Shown: one piece after another, positions 28,557-37,808 of the stretch
How positions within the stretch are numbered: position 1 is the stretch's first letter
How the letters are laid out: each line of letters begins with the position of its first letter
Assembly: GCA_020848995.1 (NCBI GenBank)
Contig: JADLHA010000024.1
Span: 62,001-126,000 of the forward strand
DNA: 64,000 nt
Source: Saprospiraceae bacterium
Lineage (GTDB): Bacteria > Bacteroidota > Bacteroidia > Chitinophagales > Saprospiraceae
Direction of reading: 5' to 3'
Translations under genes and position numbers: made by a program
Notes under the pieces: generated by a model
What the model saw: only the letters and a program-made list of their open reading frames with translations
The model's database searches: none
What the model was told of the DNA's origin: nothing

Positions 28557-30404
28557 ATGAAAAAGGTTTTGTCCGCTATCCTGTTGCTTGGCTGGGCGAT
28601 GAGTCCGGTTATTGGACAAAACCGGGATTCCTTGCCGGTGCAGGGGACCCAGGTGTCTCCAGTACCATCCGTTGTTGAGACGGACACCCTGGTCCGTACG
28701 ACGACGGGTATTGGAATTGCAGGAGACAGTTCTCTGGCCTGGAAATCGGGTAAAGCCAAATACCCACCCAAGCCAAAGCACATGTGGGAGCTCGGTTTAG
28801 GTGTCGGCCATTATTTTATTGGCGGCGACGTGGATCCCCGGGTTCCTGGGTTTGGATTTAACCTCCACGTGCGCAGGGCTTTGCATTATGCCTTTTCATT
28901 CAGGGTTGATCTGTTTTACGGCGTCGCCTATGGTCTTGAGCCCCAGCCGTATTCCGATGCGCTCGACAACGAACAGGATGTTTTTCAAGGGTATGGGACC
29001 AATGCTGGAGGCAATGAGTGGTTTCCCGCGTACCGGACCCAGTATTTTTCCGGTTCGCTACAGGGCATCCTAAACATTGGCAATATCCTGTTTCACAAAG
29101 ACCGCAATGTGTGGAACTGGTACATGTTCGGGGGCATTGGTCTGGACCACAACAAAACGGATCTCGACCTGCGCAATGCCCAGGGCAACCCTTATACCGG
29201 ACTGGTGGTTGGATCGGGCTTTTCCGTGAGTGAATTTGACACCCGTGCCGGAAGATCCCGGATCAAATCCAAGCTCAAAAACCTTTACGATGGGGATTAT
29301 GAAACTCCGGCTTTCAAGCAAAAGGGGGTTTTCCGCCTTGGAGACGAGACCAACGTGCACGTTTTATTTACGGCAGGCGTTGGCCTTGCCAGAAAACTCA
29401 GCAAGCGCGTCAATTTGGCGTTTGAACACCAGATCATTCTGACCGACAACGACTACCTCGACGGAATTCACTGGCGCTCCAACCTGGACCAGACGACCGA
29501 AAATGACGTGCAGCATTATTCCCATTTCCGGCTCGCCATCAACCTGGGTAGTTTTAAAAATCGCAAGGAACCCCTTTACTGGCTCAATCCGCTCGATGCC
29601 GTTATGACCGATATCGCCGAATTGAAGCAACGGCCCATTTTCGATCCCACGGATAAAGACCAGGACGGCATCATCGACCTTTTGGATCAGGATGATGAAA
29701 CGCCTCCCAACGCACCCGTGGACACCCGCGGTGTGGCGCTGGACAGCGATGGCGACGGAATCCCGGATTACAAGGATGTAGAGCCGTATTCTCCACCCGG
29801 GGTTGCAGTGGATGAAAAGGGCGCTTCCATTGCGCCAAAGCACGCCGGGCTCACCGAAGATCAGGTGAGAGACCTGATCGACCAGCGAATGGGCATTCCA
29901 CCCGGCGTCAAAGACGGTGAAGCCGGCAAAGCAATGCTCAACAACATCGACTGGTTCCTGCCCATGATCCATTTTAACCTCGACGAATATTGTGTACTCG
30001 AGAAATACGCACCGCAGCTCGCTGCGGTTGCACATGTCATGCGCACCTATCCTTCCATGAAGATTGCGGTGCATGGACACACCGACATTCGCCATACCAA
30101 TGCCTACAACAACCGCCTTTCGTACAACCGGGCGATGGAGGCCATCACCTATCTGGTGGATGTCTACGGAATTCAGCGCGACCGGCTGGTCCTGATGTAT
30201 GGTGGAGAAGATCAGCCCCTTGGCGGGCATATGCTCAACCACATGATCAATCGCCGCGTGGAGTTCCGGGTTCACCAGTCGGGCGAAGACAACATGCCTC
30301 AACCACCAGGACCCAATGCGGGTTATTGCTACCGGAAAAAGGCTTCTAAGCCCGCTCCGCCGGTGAAGACTCCGGAAAAGCAGGAAAAGAAATCCGGTTT
30401 TTAA
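28557..30404 (+). CDS. OmpA-family outer membrane protein with TSP3 calcium repeats
   Basis: A 615-residue protein. A signal peptide (MKKVLSAILLLGWAMSPVIGQ) is followed by an N-terminal beta-barrel region (~75-355), a thrombospondin type 3-like linker (~361-420, DPTDKDQDGIIDLLDQDDE and DSDGDGIPDYKDVEPYSPPG) and an OmpA peptidoglycan-binding domain (~471-575, HGHTDIRHTNAYNNRLSYNRA, INRRVEFRV). The C-terminus is a Pro/Lys-rich tail. It likely tethers the outer membrane to peptidoglycan. In Bacteroidota such proteins are abundant and some associate with T9SS or gliding; that link is not shown here. Confidence 0.9.
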   Translation: MKKVLSAILLLGWAMSPVIGQNRDSLPVQGTQVSPVPSVVETDTLVRTTTGIGIAGDSSLAWKSGKAKYPPKPKHMWELGLGVGHYFIGGDVDPRVPGFGFNLHVRRALHYAFSFRVDLFYGVAYGLEPQPYSDALDNEQDVFQGYGTNAGGNEWFPAYRTQYFSGSLQGILNIGNILFHKDRNVWNWYMFGGIGLDHNKTDLDLRNAQGNPYTGLVVGSGFSVSEFDTRAGRSRIKSKLKNLYDGDYETPAFKQKGVFRLGDETNVHVLFTAGVGLARKLSKRVNLAFEHQIILTDNDYLDGIHWRSNLDQTTENDVQHYSHFRLAINLGSFKNRKEPLYWLNPLDAVMTDIAELKQRPIFDPTDKDQDGIIDLLDQDDETPPNAPVDTRGVALDSDGDGIPDYKDVEPYSPPGVAVDEKGASIAPKHAGLTEDQVRDLIDQRMGIPPGVKDGEAGKAMLNNIDWFLPMIHFNLDEYCVLEKYAPQLAAVAHVMRTYPSMKIAVHGHTDIRHTNAYNNRLSYNRAMEAITYLVDVYGIQRDRLVLMYGGEDQPLGGHMLNHMINRRVEFRVHQSGEDNMPQPPGPNAGYCYRKKASKPAPPVKTPEKQEKKSGF

Positions 30405-30423
30405 TCCTGAATTTTAGTGGCTT

Positions 30424-30486
30424 TGTCCGGGTACGCAGTGGGTTCCGGACAGAGTACTAACAATCGTTAACTTACGAGAGTTAGTA
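30424..30486. repeat. Two adjacent inverted repeats between convergent genes
   Basis: TGTCCGG (30424-30430) pairs with CCGGACA (30445-30451), and TACTAAC (30455-30461) with GTTAGTA (30480-30486). Both are 7-bp perfect arms with 14- and 18-nt loops. Neither is followed by a T run on either strand, so they are not classical terminators, but their place between two convergent genes suggests a transcription- or RNA-end function. Confidence 0.45.
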
Positions 30487-31710
30487 TTACAGCAGCATGG
30501 CCACAGGAGCCTCTAATAATCCTTTGAGCGTTTGCAGGAATCGGGCGCCTGTGGCACCATCCACGGCGCGATGATCGCAAGAAAGGGTCATTTTCATGCG
30601 GTTCGAAATGACCAACTCGTCGTTTACGACTGCAGGTTGTTTGCGAATCGATCCTACGGCCAGAATGCAGGCGTCGGGTGGGTTGATGATCGCTGTAAAA
30701 TGTTCAATATCGAACATCCCCAAATTCGACAAGGTGAACGTATTGCCTTGCATTTCTTCCAGACCCAGTTTCCGGTCTTTGGCGCGCGCGGCGAGGTCTG
30801 CAATCTCCTGGTGGAGATCCGTAAGACCTTTATGGTCAGCATCGCGCACTACGGGCACGACAAGTCCATCGTCGATGGCGACGGCAATGCCCAGGTGGAT
30901 CGACCCGTGATAAACCATTGTATCCCCATGCCAGGAAACATTGACGGCGGGATGGGCCCGGAGGGCGGTAGCGCAAGCTTTGGCAATGAGGTCGTTGAAT
31001 GAGATCTTCTCCGGGGCTCGTTCGTTGAGTTGCTCGCGAGCCGCAATGCAGGCATCCATGTTGACTTCGGTTGTGAGGTAAAAATGGGGTGCCGCAAATT
31101 TACTTTCGGCAAGTCGGCGGGCAATGGTTTTGCGCATTTGGCTCACGGGCACTTCGCGGTCTTTGTCCGATGGGCTTGGAGGGCGAGTGGCGCGACCCGT
31201 TTGTGCCGGGGGCGCGGAGGCGAGTTCTTCGAGATCCCGCTTTACAATTCGCCCGTGGTCTCCGCTTCCGCGAACAGCCGAAAGCGAAATGCCTCTTTCC
31301 CGGGCAATGCTCCTCGCAAGGGGGGATGCCTTAATGCGCGTTTCGTCCTGGACTTCCGGTGCAGATCCGCCTGAAACCGTCGAGGGCTCCGCAACCTCCG
31401 CCGCAGTCGCATTCGCCGGGGGGTTATCGGCTCCACTTGTGGCGCCGTTGTTTAACAGATGTTCGAAGGCTTCGCCCTCTTTTCCCAATATGGCAATGAT
31501 GTCATCAACCGGCACCCCTCCGGAAGGGATGGCAATATGGAGCAACACCCCGTCTTCGTAGGCCTCCAGATCCATCGTGGCTTTATCCGTTTCTACCTCG
31601 GCGAGGACGTCTCCCGGCTTGACCCGGTCTCCAACTTTTTTGGACCAGCTCTTGATAAATCCCTCAGTCATGGTGTCTGAGAGTCGGGGCATTTTAATTA
31701 CAGTTGCCAT
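30487..31710 (-). CDS. pdhC: Pyruvate dehydrogenase E2 (dihydrolipoamide acetyltransferase)
   Basis: A 407-residue 2-oxoacid dehydrogenase acyltransferase. One lipoyl domain (residues ~1-80, lipoylated K43 in VETDKATMDLE), an alanine/proline linker, an E1/E3-binding domain (KASPLARSIARERGISLSAVRGSGDHGRIVKRDLE) and the catalytic domain with H380 and D384 (DHRAVDG). The start at 31710 (MATVIKMPRLSDTMTEG) is the family N-terminus and lies about 10 nt after a predicted transcription start. The short single-lipoyl form with this N-terminus suggests pyruvate rather than 2-oxoglutarate. E1 and E3 genes are not adjacent. Confidence 0.9.
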   Translation of the reverse strand: MATVIKMPRLSDTMTEGFIKSWSKKVGDRVKPGDVLAEVETDKATMDLEAYEDGVLLHIAIPSGGVPVDDIIAILGKEGEAFEHLLNNGATSGADNPPANATAAEVAEPSTVSGGSAPEVQDETRIKASPLARSIARERGISLSAVRGSGDHGRIVKRDLEELASAPPAQTGRATRPPSPSDKDREVPVSQMRKTIARRLAESKFAAPHFYLTTEVNMDACIAAREQLNERAPEKISFNDLIAKACATALRAHPAVNVSWHGDTMVYHGSIHLGIAVAIDDGLVVPVVRDADHKGLTDLHQEIADLAARAKDRKLGLEEMQGNTFTLSNLGMFDIEHFTAIINPPDACILAVGSIRKQPAVVNDELVISNRMKMTLSCDHRAVDGATGARFLQTLKGLLEAPVAMLL

Positions 31711-31725
31711 CTGGCTAATTTTAGG

Positions 31726-31733
31726 CAAAATTA
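31726..31733 (-). promoter_or_regulatory. Putative -7 box for the E2 gene
   Basis: TAATTTTG on the minus strand, a perfect TAnnTTTG match, lies 15 bp upstream of the chosen ATG at 31710. No clear -33 TTTG is seen. Confidence 0.6.
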
Positions 31734-31829
31734 AGCGAATCTCAGGAATCGGCTGCGAGAGGCCTAAGTCTGAGCATTCTCGCACCCTATCAGAGAGTTA
31801 TGAATTCATATTTATCATAATTTTAGGCC

Positions 31830-32453
31830 ATGAATCAGCTATCCAGGGTTTTGGAAGATGCCGTTGATGCCTTTAGCAGTCTCCCGGGAATCGGAAGAAA
31901 AACCGCAATGAGACTTGCCCTTCATCTCGCTCAGGGCGACCGAGAAAAGCCTAAAGCCTTTGCGCAAACCCTGCTTAAGCTTGCCAACGACCTCAGGACG
32001 TGCCGGAATTGTCATGCATTCAGCGACAGCGACCTCTGCGCCATCTGTTCCAATCCGGGGCGGGACCCCTCGTTGCTTTGCATCGTGGAATCTGTTCGCG
32101 ACGTGATCGCCATCGAAGAGATACAGAGTTTTAAAGGCCACTACTTTGTTCTTGGAGGATTGATTTCTCCATTGGATGGAATCGGACCGGAGCAACTCAA
32201 GTTCTCCGCCCTGTTTGACAAACTTCGATCCGGAACCATTCGCGAACTCATCCTCGCCATCCGGCCAACCATTGAGGGCGATACCACCGCGTATTACCTG
32301 CACCGGAATCTGCCGGACCCCAATGTATCGGTGACCATGCTCGCCAGAGGGGTTTCATGGGGCTCTGAGCTTGAATTTGCCGACGAACTGACCCTTAGCC
32401 GGTCGTTGTCAAACCGGACCCCTTATCCTATGACGGTCAATGGTCGCGGGTGA
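31830..32453 (+). CDS. recR: Recombination mediator protein RecR
   Basis: A 207-residue RecFOR-pathway protein that loads RecA onto gapped DNA. An N-terminal helix-hairpin-helix (FSSLPGIGRKTAMRLALHL), a C4 zinc finger (C58, C61, C70, C73) and a Toprim domain (LLCIVESVRDVIAIE, YFVLGGLISPLDGIGP) are present. The last residues are followed by a 4-bp overlap (GTGA) with the glycosyltransferase gene, so the two are translationally coupled. Confidence 0.96.
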   Translation: MNQLSRVLEDAVDAFSSLPGIGRKTAMRLALHLAQGDREKPKAFAQTLLKLANDLRTCRNCHAFSDSDLCAICSNPGRDPSLLCIVESVRDVIAIEEIQSFKGHYFVLGGLISPLDGIGPEQLKFSALFDKLRSGTIRELILAIRPTIEGDTTAYYLHRNLPDPNVSVTMLARGVSWGSELEFADELTLSRSLSNRTPYPMTVNGRG

Positions 32454-34399
32454 CACTGAGCATCATCATCGTCAATTACAACGTTCGGCATTTTCTCGAG
32501 CAATGTTTGCATTCCGTGATGTGCGCTCTGAAGGGCATAGACGGTGAAGTGATCGTAATTGACAATGCCTCGGTCGACGATTCCGCTGATATGGTCCTCA
32601 AGACCTTTCCAAGCGTGCGCTGGGTGCCATCGCCGGTCAATCTTGGCTTTTCCAGGGCCAACAACCTCGGAGTTCGGCAAGCCCATGGTGAGTATTTGCT
32701 GTTTTTGAATCCCGATACGCTGGTAGGAGAAGATTGTTTTGTCAAATGTCTTCAGTTTTTCAAAGATCATCCGGACGCGGGCGCGCTGGGCGTTAAAATG
32801 CTCGATGGGTCCGGGCATCTGCTGCCGGAATCCAAGCGCGGTTTTCCCGGTGTATGGAATGCTTTCTGCAAAATGACCGGCTTGGCGGCTCTCTTCCCGC
32901 ATTCAGCGTCGTTCAACGGATATTATCTGGGGCACTTGTCTTACGACGAAACGAACGCCGTGGATGCACTTTCCGGTGCTTTTATGATGATGCCGGCTGA
33001 AGTTTTCGATGAAGCGGGCGGGTTTGACGAAGCCTATTTCATGTACGGTGAAGACATTGACCTGTCGTATCAGATTGTCAAAGCGGGCTATCGCAATTAT
33101 TACTTTCCTGATGTCTCCATACTGCATTTTAAAGGAGAGAGCACCCGCAAAGTCAGCCTGAACTACTTTTCCGCTTTTTACCGGGCAATGGCCATTTTTT
33201 ACAAGAAGCATCTGAGTGGCAGCAGCAAGGCAACGGTAGTGGCTGTCATGCAGTTATTTATTTGGACCCATGCGTTCATTGCGGGCTTGCGAAAATTGCT
33301 TACTGCAGTGCGATACCCGCTTGTGGATGCCGTGTTTTTTTGTCTTGGATTTTACCTCATTCAGCGCTTGTGGTCGGTTTGGTATTTTGGTCAGGCCGAT
33401 TACCTCGACCACCTTGCAACCCAGCTCAACGTTGCCATTTTCGTCACCATATGGGTAGCCGGTTTTTTTTATCAGGGAGCTTACGAAAAAAGGTATTCGC
33501 TTAAAGATCTCATCTTGGCATCGATTTGGGGCTTTTTGATCAACCTCATGTTATACGCCCTGCTCCCGGAAAGCTGGCGCGCATCCCGCATGGTGTTGGT
33601 CCTGTCGTTTTTTTGGGTAACTGCATATGCCATGATCAGCAGGTTGCTCATCAACCTGGTGAGAAAAAGCCGCTGGATCATCGGCAGGGACCACCCTCTG
33701 CATGTGCTGGTAATAGGCGACTCCGGCCAATTCGACAAGGTTGGGGAAATTCTGAGCCGGCGCAAAGCATCCACCAGAGCCTTGCACCAGGAAGTGAGCG
33801 AAGTGCTTGCGATGTCACCAAAACAATGGGAGGGTTATTTGCTGGACAAGCAGATTGGGGAAATCATTCTATGTGAACAGAACATGTCGTGGAAGGAGAT
33901 CCTGCAATTTATTGCTCAGCGGCAAGGACAGGGGACATTCCGCATACTCACAAAGTCCGGTCAGGGCATTGTAGGAAGTCCTTCCCGCGATACCCAGGGC
34001 GAGATCTATCACATGGACTTTGATTACCATTTGTCGCAGGCTGTCTACAGGAGGCAGAAAAGACTTTTCGACTTCAGTTTTTCACTTGTTTTGCTCGCGT
34101 TTTCATGGTTGCTCATTTTTCTCTATAAGCACCGGATTCAATTTATGCAAAATGCATTTGGTGTAATTTCCGGTGATGCTACCTGGGTCTCTTATGCAGG
34201 TGATAGGAGTTTGAACAGTGGATTGCCTGTGTTGAAACCGGGTATTCTGAATGTGGTGACCGACCGGGAGTCGCAGATCTATGGCAAAGAGATTGCGCAG
34301 CAACTCATCAGGAATTATGCATGGAATTACACGGTGTGGCTCGATCTCGACATTTGTCTCAAACAATTTTTAAACCTCGACCAGAAAGGCAATGGATAA
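32450..34399 (+). CDS. GT2 glycosyltransferase fused to a degenerate polyprenyl glycosylphosphotransferase-like region
   Basis: A 649-residue membrane protein starting with GTG inside the recR stop. Residues 1-~240 are a GT2 catalytic domain (SIIIVNYN, VIDNAS, NPD at 87-89, GEDIDLSYQI). Residues ~260-405 form about four to five membrane spans, ~415-530 look like a CoA-binding/Rossmann domain (VLVIGDSGQFDKVGEIL), and ~533-640 retain the frame of a sugar-phosphate transferase (RRQKRLFDFSFSLVLL, VLKPGILNVV, RNYAWNYTVWLDLDICLK). The KFRSM, DE and VGPRP catalytic motifs are gone. It probably makes a surface polysaccharide. An M20 gene overlaps its end by 8 bp. Confidence 0.82.
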   Translation: MTLSIIIVNYNVRHFLEQCLHSVMCALKGIDGEVIVIDNASVDDSADMVLKTFPSVRWVPSPVNLGFSRANNLGVRQAHGEYLLFLNPDTLVGEDCFVKCLQFFKDHPDAGALGVKMLDGSGHLLPESKRGFPGVWNAFCKMTGLAALFPHSASFNGYYLGHLSYDETNAVDALSGAFMMMPAEVFDEAGGFDEAYFMYGEDIDLSYQIVKAGYRNYYFPDVSILHFKGESTRKVSLNYFSAFYRAMAIFYKKHLSGSSKATVVAVMQLFIWTHAFIAGLRKLLTAVRYPLVDAVFFCLGFYLIQRLWSVWYFGQADYLDHLATQLNVAIFVTIWVAGFFYQGAYEKRYSLKDLILASIWGFLINLMLYALLPESWRASRMVLVLSFFWVTAYAMISRLLINLVRKSRWIIGRDHPLHVLVIGDSGQFDKVGEILSRRKASTRALHQEVSEVLAMSPKQWEGYLLDKQIGEIILCEQNMSWKEILQFIAQRQGQGTFRILTKSGQGIVGSPSRDTQGEIYHMDFDYHLSQAVYRRQKRLFDFSFSLVLLAFSWLLIFLYKHRIQFMQNAFGVISGDATWVSYAGDRSLNSGLPVLKPGILNVVTDRESQIYGKEIAQQLIRNYAWNYTVWLDLDICLKQFLNLDQKGNG

Positions 34400-35564
34400 G
34401 ATCGTTGAACGCATTCGGCAAAAGGCTTCAGATATTTCCGAACAGTTGGTAGCCTGGCGAAGGTTCCTCCATCAGCATCCCGAATTGTCTTTTGAGGAAG
34501 CTGCCACATCGACATATATCCAGGGCTTATTGAATGAATGTGGCATTCCGTATCGCTCAGGTTTTGCAAGGCACGGAATCGTAGGCCTGCTCTCTGGCGG
34601 AATTTCGTCGCCGCGAGTCATTGCTTTGCGTGCAGACATGGACGCTCTGCCCATCCAGGAGGAAAACGAATGTTCCTATGTGTCCCGGAACGCGGGTGTC
34701 ATGCATGCCTGTGGGCACGATGTGCACATGACCTGGTTATTGGGCGCCCTGGTCATTTTACAGGACTTGCGGGAGGAATGGAGCGGAAAGGTCAAATTCC
34801 TGTTCCAGCCTGGAGAAGAACGCCTGCCTGGAGGAGCTTCTGCTATGATTGCCGAAGGAGCGCTGGAAGATCCCGTGCCGGATTGCATCATCGGACAGCA
34901 CGTTCAACCAGGTATGCCGGTTGGGGTTGTCGGGTTGCGCGAGGGCATGTTTATGGCATCCGGCGACGAGCTATACCTTACCATTCGCGGAAAGGGGGGG
35001 CATGCCGCCATGCCACATCTATGCGTAGATCCCATTGTGGTGGCCGCTGAGTTGGTATTGGCCCTTCAAAAGCTCATTTCGCGCGAGAAGGATCCTTTTG
35101 TACCGGCGGTGTTGACCATCGGACGCATGACGAGTCCAGGCGGTGCGACGAATGTGATCCCTTCCGAGGTGCAGCTCGAAGGGACGTTTAGATGCATGGA
35201 CGAGGATTATCGCAAATCGATGCATAAGCGCATCCTCGAGATGGCCTCCGGCATCTGCCAGGCCAACGGTGCCACCCTGGAAATGCGCATCGAATCCGGA
35301 TATCCTGCGCTTTACAACGACCCTGCCCTGGTGCAGCGCTGCCGCGAGTTGGGAACGCGCTATTTTGGCGGCGAAGGGGTGTCCGAAATTCCTGCCAGGA
35401 TGACTTCTGAAGATTTTGCCTGGTACGGCCATAAGGTCCCATCGGTCTTTTGCAGAACCGGAATTGGCAAAAACGAGTCCGTGCACCATCCGCGATTCGA
35501 CGTCGACGAAACCTGTCTCGCCGCAGGGGCAGGGTGGCTGGCACTGCTGGCCATGCGCATTTAG
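34392..35564 (+). CDS. M20 family amidohydrolase/peptidase
   Basis: A 390-residue zinc hydrolase of the M20D type (IAA-amino acid hydrolase/N-acyl-L-amino acid amidohydrolase-like). Metal-binding and catalytic motifs are MHACGHDVHM (C107, H109), QPGEERLPGG (E142/E143) and the C-terminal TSEDFAWYGHKVP. The dimerisation domain lies in the middle (GKGGHAAMPH onward). No signal peptide is visible, so it is likely cytosolic. Typical substrates are N-acyl amino acids; the real one is unknown. It overlaps the GT2 fusion gene by 8 bp. Confidence 0.88.
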   Translation: MDKIVERIRQKASDISEQLVAWRRFLHQHPELSFEEAATSTYIQGLLNECGIPYRSGFARHGIVGLLSGGISSPRVIALRADMDALPIQEENECSYVSRNAGVMHACGHDVHMTWLLGALVILQDLREEWSGKVKFLFQPGEERLPGGASAMIAEGALEDPVPDCIIGQHVQPGMPVGVVGLREGMFMASGDELYLTIRGKGGHAAMPHLCVDPIVVAAELVLALQKLISREKDPFVPAVLTIGRMTSPGGATNVIPSEVQLEGTFRCMDEDYRKSMHKRILEMASGICQANGATLEMRIESGYPALYNDPALVQRCRELGTRYFGGEGVSEIPARMTSEDFAWYGHKVPSVFCRTGIGKNESVHHPRFDVDETCLAAGAGWLALLAMRI

Positions 35565-35666
35565 ACACATTCCAAACTGAAAAACAGCGAACAACGCATC
35601 GGAATTTTACGATGTATTCACAGACCCGTCAAACCGGTCGGAAAATCATATAAAATATTTATTTTA

Positions 35667-35701
35667 TTTGTAACTAAATATCGTACAGTATTTTATCTTT
35701 G
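35667..35701 (+). promoter_or_regulatory. Promoter of the NtrC-type regulator gene
   Basis: TTTG (35667-35670), a 23-bp spacer and TATCTTTG (35694-35701) fit the Bacteroidota pattern, within an AT-rich spacer of 179 bp. The leader to the ATG is about 35 nt. Confidence 0.7.
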
Positions 35702-35743
35702 TCGTTTGGAATCGTTGTCTAAGTTAAGCCCTTATTTAGGTAC

Positions 35744-37015
<1,272 letters not shown>

Positions 37016-37087
37016 ACGCTCCTGTACCACTGACTCATCCATTTATGCCTGGTCCGGTGTGATCCGGGCGCTCTCAGGGTTCATCGC

Positions 37088-37783
37088 ATGAAGACGCAAA
37101 AGCAATGGTCGCACCTCAAGGGAGAGAACAGTTGGACCATGTTCAAGGTCCTTGCGGAGTTTGTCGACGGGTTTGAAACATTAAACCGCGTAGGTCCGTG
37201 CATCTCCATTTTTGGATCATCCCGCGTTGCTTCTGATCATCCTCATTACACGTTGGCAATGAACATTGCAGAAGCTCTGGTAAATGAGGGCTTCGGCATC
37301 ATTACCGGAGGGGGCCCGGGCATCATGGAAGCCGGGAATCGGGGGGCTCAGCATAAGGGGGGGGTATCCGTTGGCTTGAACATTCACCTTCCGTTTGAGC
37401 AATCTGCAAACCGCTATATTGATCCGGATAAGAATCTTCAGCACCGCTTCTTTTTTGTACGGAAGGTGCTCTTTGTTAAATACGCTCAGGCATTTGTTGC
37501 GATGCCCGGTGGTTTTGGGACCCTGGACGAACTCTTCGAAGTATTGACCCTGATGCAGACACATCGCATCAACCGCGTTCCGGTCATGTTGGTGGGAAGC
37601 AAGTTTTGGAAACCAATTCTTGCCTGGATCAACGGTTCGCTGGTCGGTGAAAACGGATTCGTAAGCAGTGGCGATATGCACTTGCTGACCGTTGTCGACA
37701 CTCCTCAGGAAGTGGTTGCAGAAATATTGAACTTTTACAGTGGGGAAAGCGGTCGGGGCCTGGGACCGACATTTGAGCTTTAG
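37088..37783 (+). CDS. LOG family protein (TIGR00730 type)
   Basis: A 231-residue Rossmann-like protein of the Lonely Guy/lysine decarboxylase-like family. The signature PGGFGTLDE lies at residues 140-148, with GGGPGIMEAGNRGA upstream. Proven members are cytokinin riboside 5'-monophosphate phosphoribohydrolases, or nucleotide 5'-monophosphate nucleosidases in bacteria; the actual substrate here is unknown. It follows the response regulator by 72 bp and converges with the porin gene 25 bp away. Confidence 0.9.
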   Translation: MKTQKQWSHLKGENSWTMFKVLAEFVDGFETLNRVGPCISIFGSSRVASDHPHYTLAMNIAEALVNEGFGIITGGGPGIMEAGNRGAQHKGGVSVGLNIHLPFEQSANRYIDPDKNLQHRFFFVRKVLFVKYAQAFVAMPGGFGTLDELFEVLTLMQTHRINRVPVMLVGSKFWKPILAWINGSLVGENGFVSSGDMHLLTVVDTPQEVVAEILNFYSGESGRGLGPTFEL

Positions 37784-37808
37784 CGTATATTTCCAGCAGT
37801 CCGGGTGT

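Noticed and set aside
29364-30302. A 312-codon open frame antisense to the OmpA-family gene
   Set aside because: Overlaps the TSP3 and OmpA domains, which are clearly coded on the plus strand.
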